Of a stretch of DNA of 64,000 nucleotides, positions 53,359 to 61,041 are shown piece by piece (the first letter of the stretch is position 1; each line of letters opens with the position of its first letter). The notes under the pieces were generated by a model that was not told where the DNA came from, did not search any database, and saw only the letters and a program-made list of their open reading frames with translations. A program made the translations under genes and the position numbers. Source of the DNA: Thiodiazotropha sp050291245 (GTDB taxonomy: Bacteria; Pseudomonadota; Gammaproteobacteria; Chromatiales; Chromatiaceae); the NCBI GenBank assembly GCA_050291245.1, contig JBNKJP010000021.1, positions 1 to 64,000 on the forward strand. The letters are read 5' to 3'.

Positions 53359-54717
53359 ATGTTGAACGAAACTAGAAACACGTTGACTGATGTGATGCTG
53401 GGTCTGCTGTTTGGAGTATGCCTCATTTCGCTCGACTGGATTCCCAGCGTGTCCGCGGCACCGCCGATGTCATCGACAGCTGACAGTCTGAATACAGGTC
53501 AACACGATCAACGAAAAATCATCAGTGTCTGGACTCACATGTTACCAGGGAGCATTGAAGGTGACGTGTTTGCAAAGACCGTGAAAGAGTTCGAGCTGGC
53601 GCAAGATGAATATACAATACAGGTAGTGTCTATTTCTCCTGAAATCTATGCTGACAGGATCATCGGCAGTGCCCAGTCCGGGATATTACCGTGTGCCCTG
53701 GAATTTGACGGTCCATACCTCTACAACTTTGTCTGGTCTGGTTACCTTCAGCCGATTGACCGCTTTGTTTCTCCGGCGCTAAAAGCCGACTTTTTACCCT
53801 CGATTATCGCCCAGGGAACATACAATGGTCAGCTCTATAGCGTGGGACAGTTTGAGGCTGGAATGATGCTCTATGGTAATCGTCGATATTTGCAGGCGGC
53901 GGGTGTCCGTATAGCGACCTTTGAAAAACCCTGGAACCTTGCGGAATTTGAACAGGCTCTGGAGAAACTGACTGCGCTGCCTGAAGTGGAATACGCAATC
54001 GACATGAAAGTCAATTACGGACGCAGTGAGTTTTATACCTATGGATTTTCACCAATCGTGCAATCCTTTGGCGGTGACTTGATAGATCGCAGAACCTACA
54101 AACAAGCCAGTGGAGTATTGGACGGGCCCCGGTCGGTTGAGGCCATGAAGCACTTTCAAAGCTGGTTTGAAAAAGGTTGGGCAGGTAGATCAGCCGATAC
54201 GGATGATGATTTCTATGGAACTAAGAAGGCGGCACTTGCCTGGGTGGGTACCTGGATGTACAAACCACACTCAGAGGGTTTGGGGAAAGACCTGGTTGTG
54301 ATGCCGTTACCTGATTTCGGTTCCGGGCCTAAAACTACCATGGGCAACTGGAGCTGGAGCATTTCCAACAACTGTCAGGATTCCACGGGTGCCTGGGCGT
54401 TTATTGAGTTCTTGCTCACACCAAAAGAAATGTTACGTATGACAAATGAAAGCGGTGGTCCGCCATCGCGCCGATCAGTTCTGGCGCAATCGCAGTTGTA
54501 TGGTAAAGCGGGCCCCTTATATATTGTGTGGCAACAGCTCGATAGCGATAGGATTGTTCCGCGTCCGATAACACCGGCGTATGCCACCATATCCAAGGTG
54601 TTTGCCAAAGCCGTGGACAACATTATTTACGGGGCGGATGTTAAAAAGGAGCTCAGTCTTGCAGCTCAGAAAATCGATCAGGATATAAATGCTCACCAGG
54701 GTTATCCGGTCAAGTAA
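53359..54717 (+). CDS. Sugar-binding protein (ABC family 1)
   Basis: 452 residues with an N-terminal signal (about 1-34, ends SVSAA). Family 1 extracellular sugar-binding pattern: ISVWTHMLPGSIEGDVFAKTVKEFE, LEFDGPYLYNFVWSGYLQPIDRFV, the middle GAGMMLYGNRRYLQAAGVRIA-like stretch, and WVGTWMYK with KTTMGNWSWSIS. Binds a mono- or oligosaccharide in the periplasm. No permease or ATPase gene follows; instead a hybrid kinase gene starts 26 bases on, suggesting that it presents the sugar to that sensor. This is inference. Confidence 0.9.
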   Translation: MLNETRNTLTDVMLGLLFGVCLISLDWIPSVSAAPPMSSTADSLNTGQHDQRKIISVWTHMLPGSIEGDVFAKTVKEFELAQDEYTIQVVSISPEIYADRIIGSAQSGILPCALEFDGPYLYNFVWSGYLQPIDRFVSPALKADFLPSIIAQGTYNGQLYSVGQFEAGMMLYGNRRYLQAAGVRIATFEKPWNLAEFEQALEKLTALPEVEYAIDMKVNYGRSEFYTYGFSPIVQSFGGDLIDRRTYKQASGVLDGPRSVEAMKHFQSWFEKGWAGRSADTDDDFYGTKKAALAWVGTWMYKPHSEGLGKDLVVMPLPDFGSGPKTTMGNWSWSISNNCQDSTGAWAFIEFLLTPKEMLRMTNESGGPPSRRSVLAQSQLYGKAGPLYIVWQQLDSDRIVPRPITPAYATISKVFAKAVDNIIYGADVKKELSLAAQKIDQDINAHQGYPVK

Positions 54718-54743
54718 ATAAAGCGGATCTCCGCTTGACTTTG

Positions 54744-57605
54744 ATGAAAGTACTAGGCATTAAATCAAAATTGCTACTTACTTTTATCGTGGTGCTCGCC
54801 GTTATTACCGGACTGAATGTGGGGTTGGCAACCTATCTTATCCAGCAACAGAGTGAACGGGAGGCATTCGCCAGTCTGATTCGACAAACCGATTTGCTGG
54901 AAAATGAGCTCAATGAAACGGTAATTTCACTAAGAGAAATTGCGAAAAAAAATGTTTCCGGTAACCATAATTTAAGTGATCTAGCCACTCTATATGCCAA
55001 AACACAACACTTAATCAGATATCCGGAGCAAGCGGCACAGTATGAACGGGGGCTGTTGTTCAATAAGATTATTTCACTGAACCGGCTCCAAGTTGTTCTG
55101 CGAACGGCCGATTTCTCCAGCGCCGCTGTTTATATAGACAATAGGTTGAGCCACTACTTGACGACTACCGAGGCCGGGATGAATACGATCAGTGTCGACG
55201 GCATAGCGCAGTTCAAGATCAGTAAGAATGAATCCGGTGATATACCCTTTGATAATTGGCCTAACTGGAACGAAGGGAATCCTACTGCATTAGTCACTCG
55301 CCATATCTCGCCTGTGAACCGCACAACCATTAGTTTTAATTTTTCTTCAAATCAGCGGATGGTTTTGGTAATTGTCGTTCCAGTGCAAGCAACCACGCGA
55401 TCTGTTATGAGAGGTAATATTACCTTAGGGTCTCCTGAAGGTCTGCAGGTTGATGATTTGTCAATTGCCGAGCCGGATACATTGAATCAGCAGTTTTCCG
55501 GACAAAATCAACCGAGCGTTATCGGAGCATTTGTGTTCAGAAAGATATTTGATCGAGCATTTTTGAACGAAATCGCCAACAAAACCGGCTTATTACCGGC
55601 CCTGTATTCATTCGATGGAAGACACCAAATTCAAGTAACAGATATGCAAATGCAAGCTTTAGACATTGCTCGATGGGCATTGGAGACGCAGGCCTCACAT
55701 AACCAAAAGATATATAAACAACTGCGTGAACTAAATCACGGGTCTTATTACCAAACCTTGGCTTTGTGGCGATTTGAAAAAGAACCCCGGTTGGTTATCA
55801 GCTTTGCACAATCAGCGGCAAGCACGTCGCATAAAGTACGAGAGGCGATAATATGGGTGGTGGGCGTGGCAGGTATTGTACTTCTGGCAGGCGGAGCCTT
55901 GGGCTATTTTCTGTTCGACCGGTTGGTAAAGCCGATACGGGCACTCACTGAAGCAGTGCAAGGTTTCGATCTGAACATTCAGCAGGATAAAAGCGGTCAA
56001 TCGGCGAGGCCGATTGCTTCGGACAAGTTGATTGAGATTAACCTACATGTACACGATGAAGTGGGACAATTGGCCTCTGCTTTTAATGCGATGAGCCAGC
56101 AATTGCGTCAATCATTTGAAACGATGGAGCAGCGAGTAGTGGAGCGAACACGGGAGCTGCAACTCGCCAAAGAGCAAGCTGAATCAGCAAACAGGGCAAA
56201 AAGCGTATTTCTGGCTAACATGAGCCATGAGCTGCGTACGCCCTTGAACGCCGTGCTTGGCTTTTCGCAAGTGATGAGAAATTCATCGGATGTTTCTCCC
56301 GGACAGATAGAAAGTCTGAACATCATTATCCGAAGCGGTGAACATTTACTGAATCTGATCAATAACGTGCTCGATATTTCCAAGATCGAATCCGGTCGGG
56401 TGGAGCTGGAAGAGGCGCCTGTTCATCTCTACCAGTTTCTTGAAGAAATAAAATCCTTGATGTACGTGAGAACACATGAAAAAGGGTTGATTCTCACACT
56501 TGATCAATCGCCGGATCTTCCGGCACACGTCATTGCGGATGCGGGTAAATTGCGTCAAATACTGATTAATCTGATTGGAAATGCCATCAAATACACCCCG
56601 AGCGGCTCTGTCATCATACGGGCTATGGTATCGGAAATGCGTGAATCTGAACCGGTTTGGTTACGTTTCGAAATTGAGGATACCGGGCCTGGTATGCTTG
56701 AGAAAGACCGGGAGCGGATCTTTATACCTTTCGAACAATTGGAGGAGCGACCGGCAACCGAGGCAGGTACCGGCTTAGGACTCGCCATTTGCAAACAGTT
56801 CGTTGAACTGATGGGTGGCACGATCGGTGTTAGTAGTGAGACAGGGCAAGGATCAATATTTTACTTCGAGATCCCACTAGAGGTGATTGAGGCTGTGGAC
56901 AGTTCCATTGAACCGCAATACGGTAGGATCATTGGTTTAGCAGAAGGACAACCGGTCAAACGGCTGCTTATTGTCGATGATCAGCCGGAGAGCCGTCAGT
57001 TGCTAAACAAAATGCTTGCCCCAATAGGTTTCGAATTGCGGGAGGCTGTTAATGGACGGGAGGCGGTTGACCTGTTTGCGCAATGGCATCCGCATCTTAT
57101 CTTCATGGATATCGGAATGCCGATCATGGGTGGTTTGGAGGCAACGCGTCGGATCAAATCAACAACAGAAGGTGCGCACACAAAAATAGTCGCACTTACT
57201 GCTCATGCTCTAGAAGAGGAGCGACGAACAATCCTTGCAGCCGGATGTGATGACTTTATTCGAAAACCTTATCGGTATAGCGAAATATTTTCGGCATTGG
57301 CGGCACACCTGGAAACAGTATTTATTTACGAAGATGGAAATTCCCAATATCCGGGTTCTTCACATCAGCTTACAGCTGATGATCTGGCCGAGTTGCCTGC
57401 AGAGTTGAAAAATAGATTGAATGAGGCGGTTGTGCTGCTCGACAGTGACGCTGTCAAGCATGCGATTGAAGCCATAAGAGTCTGTCGGCCCGATATTGCT
57501 GAACAACTCGCTGAGAAAGCAAAAGACCTGCGATATGATATCATTTTGAAATTGATCTTGTCCGCGCATAATAATGTGAGAACCGGTGACAAGGCACCGT
57601 TTTAG
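54744..57605 (+). CDS. Hybrid histidine kinase with periplasmic sensor
   Basis: About 953 residues from the ATG at 54744 (a TTG nine bases earlier is less likely). TM helix 11-31, a large periplasmic domain of about 330 residues, and a second TM near 370-390. HAMP, then HisKA (FLANMSHELRTPLNAVLGFS, His near 495), HATPase (DTGPGMLEKD, GTGLGLAICKQF), and a receiver (about 738-855) with LLIVDDQPES, IFMDIGMP and IRKPYRY follow. The last 90 residues are helical without the Hpt His. It probably senses the sugar-loaded binding protein encoded upstream. An HD-GYP response regulator follows after 470 bases. Confidence 0.92.
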   Translation: MKVLGIKSKLLLTFIVVLAVITGLNVGLATYLIQQQSEREAFASLIRQTDLLENELNETVISLREIAKKNVSGNHNLSDLATLYAKTQHLIRYPEQAAQYERGLLFNKIISLNRLQVVLRTADFSSAAVYIDNRLSHYLTTTEAGMNTISVDGIAQFKISKNESGDIPFDNWPNWNEGNPTALVTRHISPVNRTTISFNFSSNQRMVLVIVVPVQATTRSVMRGNITLGSPEGLQVDDLSIAEPDTLNQQFSGQNQPSVIGAFVFRKIFDRAFLNEIANKTGLLPALYSFDGRHQIQVTDMQMQALDIARWALETQASHNQKIYKQLRELNHGSYYQTLALWRFEKEPRLVISFAQSAASTSHKVREAIIWVVGVAGIVLLAGGALGYFLFDRLVKPIRALTEAVQGFDLNIQQDKSGQSARPIASDKLIEINLHVHDEVGQLASAFNAMSQQLRQSFETMEQRVVERTRELQLAKEQAESANRAKSVFLANMSHELRTPLNAVLGFSQVMRNSSDVSPGQIESLNIIIRSGEHLLNLINNVLDISKIESGRVELEEAPVHLYQFLEEIKSLMYVRTHEKGLILTLDQSPDLPAHVIADAGKLRQILINLIGNAIKYTPSGSVIIRAMVSEMRESEPVWLRFEIEDTGPGMLEKDRERIFIPFEQLEERPATEAGTGLGLAICKQFVELMGGTIGVSSETGQGSIFYFEIPLEVIEAVDSSIEPQYGRIIGLAEGQPVKRLLIVDDQPESRQLLNKMLAPIGFELREAVNGREAVDLFAQWHPHLIFMDIGMPIMGGLEATRRIKSTTEGAHTKIVALTAHALEEERRTILAAGCDDFIRKPYRYSEIFSALAAHLETVFIYEDGNSQYPGSSHQLTADDLAELPAELKNRLNEAVVLLDSDAVKHAIEAIRVCRPDIAEQLAEKAKDLRYDIILKLILSAHNNVRTGDKAPF

Positions 57606-58077
57606 AAAGCCCGGGGATTCCAGTCTGAATGCTGGACCGGCGAGATGATAGCCGATCGTAGTGATGCACTGAATTCATAACTTTCATGCTTAACTGACGG
57701 GTTCGATCAGTCGACAATATTTGATAACAATGCGTGACATTCTGGATGAAGTGCGGGCGATTTTGTTTGTTTTCACTGGTCGGTGAAGTGGTTCTGGAAA
57801 AACCATGTTTTTTACAGTCCCTATTCGGAGCGGTGATTAATTATCGTATGTTCATGCGCGATTGCTGATACGCGAAAATGTTATGGCATGATCAATGCAT
57901 ATCCCTGTGCCGTAATTTTGATTAATAAGGTAGGGATTTAAATGTTGCTGAAGAACTGTAGGCTATGCGCTTACCCGCAAAGAAGATAGAATTGTATTAT
58001 ATTGATCTGCATAAGCAGTGAAAAGGCGCGCGGAAAAGTCAATATTCCGATTTAAATCACATACATAGATCCAGGCA
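57606..58077. other. Gap before the HD-GYP gene
   Basis: 472 bases, AT-rich in its second half. A 15-codon frame (57942-57989) with GGTAGGGA before its ATG is visible but unconvincing. No c-di-GMP riboswitch motif (GEMM core) was found. Confidence 0.4.
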
Positions 58078-59199
58078 ATGAGTGATTTGAACCCTCAGTA
58101 TTTTCCAGTCTTCGATCCCTTAAGGAAAGATCTCATCCTTGCGGTGGACGATACACCGGCATCGCTCAAGTTGTTGACTGAGATCCTGACCGTAGAAGGG
58201 TACGATGTTCGTCCAGCCATCAATGGAGAACTGGCTGTGCAAGCTGCCAAGCTTGATCCGCCTGACCTGGTTTTGTTGGATATCAATATGCCGGGCATGG
58301 ATGGTTTCGAGGTCTGTGCACGTATCAAAGCGATGGAAAAGACACGTAATGTTCCCGTGGTTTTCGTCAGTGCCGTTTTTGACGTGGAGGAAAAAATCAA
58401 GGGTTTTAAGCAGGGCGCTGTGGATTACATTACCAAACCTTTTCACCGTGAGGAGCTTCTTGCCAGGGTACATAATCACATAGAACTCAATAAGCTGCGT
58501 CATCATCTCGAAGAGATAGTTGAAGTGCGTACCCAATCGCTTATTAAAAGCGAAGCGAAACTCAAGTCAACGTTGATCGATACGATCACGGCAATTACCG
58601 CGATTGTGGAGTTGCGCGATCTCTACACGGCCGGCCATCAGAGACGGGTGGCTGAGATAGCAGCTGCCATTGCACATGAACTCGGACACCCCGAGGCGAA
58701 GATCGAAGGTCTTAAGCTGGCTGGGATCGTACACGATTTGGGTAAGATCCACGTTCCGGCGGAAATTCTCAGTAAACCAGGCCGACTTAACGAACTCGAG
58801 TACAGCTTGATCAAGGAACATTCACGGAACGGGTACGAGATTCTGAAGGAGATCGATTTTCCATGGCCCATCGCTGAGTTTGTCTTGCAACATCACGAAC
58901 GCCTCGACGGTTCGGGGTATCCCCGGGGATTGAAAGATGACGAGATCGCGTTGGAAGCCCGGATTCTTGCTGTCGCGGACGTACTAGAGGCTATGTCCTC
59001 GCACCGTCCCTATCGACCTGGTGTGGGTTTGGAGGCGGCATTTGCTGAATTGGAAGACAAACGCGGTCGTCTTTACGACGCTGATGTGGTGGATGCAGCA
59101 ATGAAACTGCGCCAGAAGGAAAGCTTTCAGAACCTTTTTTCCAGCCCTGCGGATCAATTAGAAACCTTGACTCAGCTTGCTCCCAATAGCATGGAATGA
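58078..59199 (+). CDS. HD-GYP response regulator, c-di-GMP phosphodiesterase
   Basis: 373 residues. Receiver domain 1-135 with Asp in LVLLDINMPGMDGFE and ITKPFHREELLARV. Then a coiled linker (HHLEEIVEVRTQSLIKSEAKL) and the HD-GYP domain from about 175. The metal ligands are intact: the GIVHDLGKIHVP motif (about 216-227) and HHERLDGSGYPRGL (about 271-284), plus DVLEAMSSHRPYRP. It should hydrolyse c-di-GMP when phosphorylated, a RpfG-like role. It probably takes its signal from the hybrid kinase upstream. Confidence 0.93.
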   Translation: MSDLNPQYFPVFDPLRKDLILAVDDTPASLKLLTEILTVEGYDVRPAINGELAVQAAKLDPPDLVLLDINMPGMDGFEVCARIKAMEKTRNVPVVFVSAVFDVEEKIKGFKQGAVDYITKPFHREELLARVHNHIELNKLRHHLEEIVEVRTQSLIKSEAKLKSTLIDTITAITAIVELRDLYTAGHQRRVAEIAAAIAHELGHPEAKIEGLKLAGIVHDLGKIHVPAEILSKPGRLNELEYSLIKEHSRNGYEILKEIDFPWPIAEFVLQHHERLDGSGYPRGLKDDEIALEARILAVADVLEAMSSHRPYRPGVGLEAAFAELEDKRGRLYDADVVDAAMKLRQKESFQNLFSSPADQLETLTQLAPNSME

Positions 59200-59332
59200 A
59201 CGGATAAGCGAGGCTATGACGGGGTACGCTAGGCGGCTGAAGATGACATGGCTTGTCGCCGATGAAATGGTCTCCTCCCGCTCCGTTAATCGGTGCTGAA
59301 GCGCAATAAAACCTATGCTGTTGGTTAGTATC

Positions 59333-60157
59333 TCATTCAATAACGGTAAGAAACACGCTGGATGCCTGAAATGCCGCACAGACCTTACCGCCGATCTTCA
59401 AACCGTGCTTTTGCAGGCTTTCATGAGTAATGATTGCGGTCACAACGTAGCGCTCGCCGGGTAGGGCCAGGGTAACCTCGGCATTGACTTTGTCTTTGTG
59501 AATATGGGTGATGGTGCCGCAATAGTGGTTACGGGCCGATGTGCGTGCATCAGGGTCCATCATCAACACGATCGATGAAGATTTGATGAAGGCCGTTACC
59601 TCCTTTCCAATCTTCAATCCCAGGTTTTCCGCGGACTCCTGAGTAATGATGGCGGTCAACTCCAGATCCTGGTCAAGCCGGATACGTACTTCGCAATCGA
59701 CCTTGCTCTGTTTGATCACGGAGATCGGCCCGGCAAACTGATTACGCGCACTGGCCTTCATGGAGATTCTGCGGAGAAATTGACGAAAGTCGCTGACGTC
59801 ACTACCCGCTACCTCATTCATGCGGGCTGAGAGATGTGTCACGGCGGTCTGGTACTCCTGTTCGAGTGCGCGATAGAAACCGATCAGTCGATGTCCGTAG
59901 GCGGTTAACTCGGTGCCTCCGCCCCGTTTGCCGCCGGTTGTGCGGATGACCAGGGGTTCCGGCGCCAGGTTGTTCATGGCGTCAATGGCGTCCCAAGCGG
60001 CCTTGTAGGAGAGGGGTACGGCCTTGGCGGCTTGGGAGATCGAACCATTTTCCGCAATCGCTTCCAATAGTTTGATACGGGTATCGCCCAGAAAACTGCC
60101 CGAAGTGGTATCAACCGCGAGTTTGCCCAAAAGCAAAGGAGTGGTTTTTGTCGGCAT
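59333..60157 (-). CDS. modE: ModE-type molybdate-responsive regulator
   Basis: 274 residues from the ATG at 60157; the frame runs on upstream but without likeness to the family. Winged HTH: FLGDTRIKLLEAIAENGSISQAAKAVPLSYKAAWDAIDAMNN, and GGKRGGGTELTAYGHRLI for the wing. Two C-terminal TOBE/Mop domains (about 128-198 and 200-270, each beginning SARNQF- or SARNHY-like and ending in an alpha/beta strand pattern) bind molybdate or tungstate. ModE then represses or activates Mo genes. A matching operator lies at 60397-60424, upstream of the divergent uptake genes. Confidence 0.93.
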   Translation of the reverse strand: MPTKTTPLLLGKLAVDTTSGSFLGDTRIKLLEAIAENGSISQAAKAVPLSYKAAWDAIDAMNNLAPEPLVIRTTGGKRGGGTELTAYGHRLIGFYRALEQEYQTAVTHLSARMNEVAGSDVSDFRQFLRRISMKASARNQFAGPISVIKQSKVDCEVRIRLDQDLELTAIITQESAENLGLKIGKEVTAFIKSSSIVLMMDPDARTSARNHYCGTITHIHKDKVNAEVTLALPGERYVVTAIITHESLQKHGLKIGGKVCAAFQASSVFLTVIE

Positions 60158-60458
60158 GGCCTTTGGTCTGATGGAGTTGAAGCGGTATTTTACGCCGATA
60201 TTCCTGCCTGGCCAGCACCTATCCTGTCTCTTTCTCCCTTCCTTTTCGATGTTTGAATCGAATCTTACATTCGTTGTATTGATCAGTACATAACGACAAC
60301 GTTTTTCGTGAATCGAATCCAATAAAATATAAAAAGTATATAAAAAACAAAAGTATATAAATATGGCATTGTAATTGCTAAAAACCCATTGAGTGAATCG
60401 TTATATAGAAATGAATATTCCGATAGGGGTTGCAAACAATGTTGAGAGATTTCAGATG
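60158..60458. promoter_or_regulatory. Divergent modE/uptake promoter region
   Basis: About 300 bases, AT-rich. Two direct copies of AAAGTATATAAA (60333-60344 and 60350-60361), 17 bases apart, may be part of a promoter or operator. The ModE box follows at 60397-60424. Confidence 0.55.
60397..60424. promoter_or_regulatory. ModE operator
   Basis: The left half ATCGTTATATA (60397-60407) matches the known ATCGnTATATA in full. Then come six bases, GAAATG, and the right half AATATTCCGAT, which has eight of eleven matches to TATATAACGAT. Half-site order and spacing of six equal the E. coli consensus. It lies 34 bases before the ATG at 60459, fitting repression by ModE in the presence of molybdate. 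Confidence 0.75.
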
Positions 60459-61022
60459 AGTAGCGTCGCATGGTGCATCCTTGCTCTGTCGCTCTCGGTG
60501 ATGATCACCGGCCAAGTGGTTGCGAGAGAGGTCACCGATATGGCTGGGCGCTCGGTAATGATTCCTGAGCGGATCACCCGGGTCTTCGGCTCATCACCCC
60601 CTGTCAATGTGTTATTGCATGCCGAAGCCATCGAACTGGCCGGTGGTTACAACGTCTACCGCTGCGAGTCCAGGGATCACAAGGGTATGGAGCCGATCAG
60701 CATCGAACAGGTACTGGCCTTCGATCCCGACATCATCGTGGTTCAGGATCCCTCCGCCATTCGGATTCTGCGCACCGATCCGCGTTGGCAGAGGGTGCGC
60801 GCCGTCAAGAACAACCATATCCATGCGGTACCCCGCTGGCCCTACAACTGGCTCGACCGGCCGCCGTCATTCATGCGCGCGCTGGGGGCCCAGTGGCTGG
60901 CCAATCTGTTTTATCCCGAGCGCTTTCCCTTGGATTTAAAGAGGGAGACGCGAACCTTCTATCAGCTTTTTTTCGGTGTCAGCCTGAGCGATGCCGAGGT
61001 TGATGAATTGTTGAATCCTTGA
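60459..61022 (+). CDS. Periplasmic binding protein with internal deletion
   Basis: 188 residues from the ATG at 60459, chosen as the start of a signal peptide (MSSVAWCILALSLSVMITG); earlier in-frame ATGs lie in the ModE box. The mature chain starts REVTDMAGRSVMIPERITRVFGSSPPVNVLL, then at once AEAIELAGGYNVYRC and ISIEQVLAFDPDIIVVQDPS. Compared with the binding protein at 63119, about 150 residues of the N-lobe and linker helix are missing, with a clean in-frame join near 60617. Its C-lobe is whole and continues to NP at the end. Class III (BtuF/FepB/MolA) proteins need both lobes to bind ligand, so this one may have another role. Strictly an intact reading frame. Confidence 0.75.
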   Translation, partial: SSVAWCILALSLSVMITGQVVAREVTDMAGRSVMIPERITRVFGSSPPVNVLLHAEAIELAGGYNVYRCESRDHKGMEPISIEQVLAFDPDIIVVQDPSAIRILRTDPRWQRVRAVKNNHIHAVPRWPYNWLDRPPSFMRALGAQWLANLFYPERFPLDLKRETRTFYQLFFGVSLSDAEVDELLNP

Positions 61023-61041
61023 AGTATTTTTGGAGTTTGTT

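Noticed and set aside
57942..57989. 15-codon frame with GGTAGGGA upstream, possible leader peptide
   Set aside because: Too short, with no attenuator-like hairpins behind it.
57606..58077. Possible c-di-GMP riboswitch before the HD-GYP gene
   Set aside because: The GEMM core motifs were not found.
60393..60458. Longer starts of the deleted binding protein
   Set aside because: They fall in the ModE box and would spoil the signal peptide.
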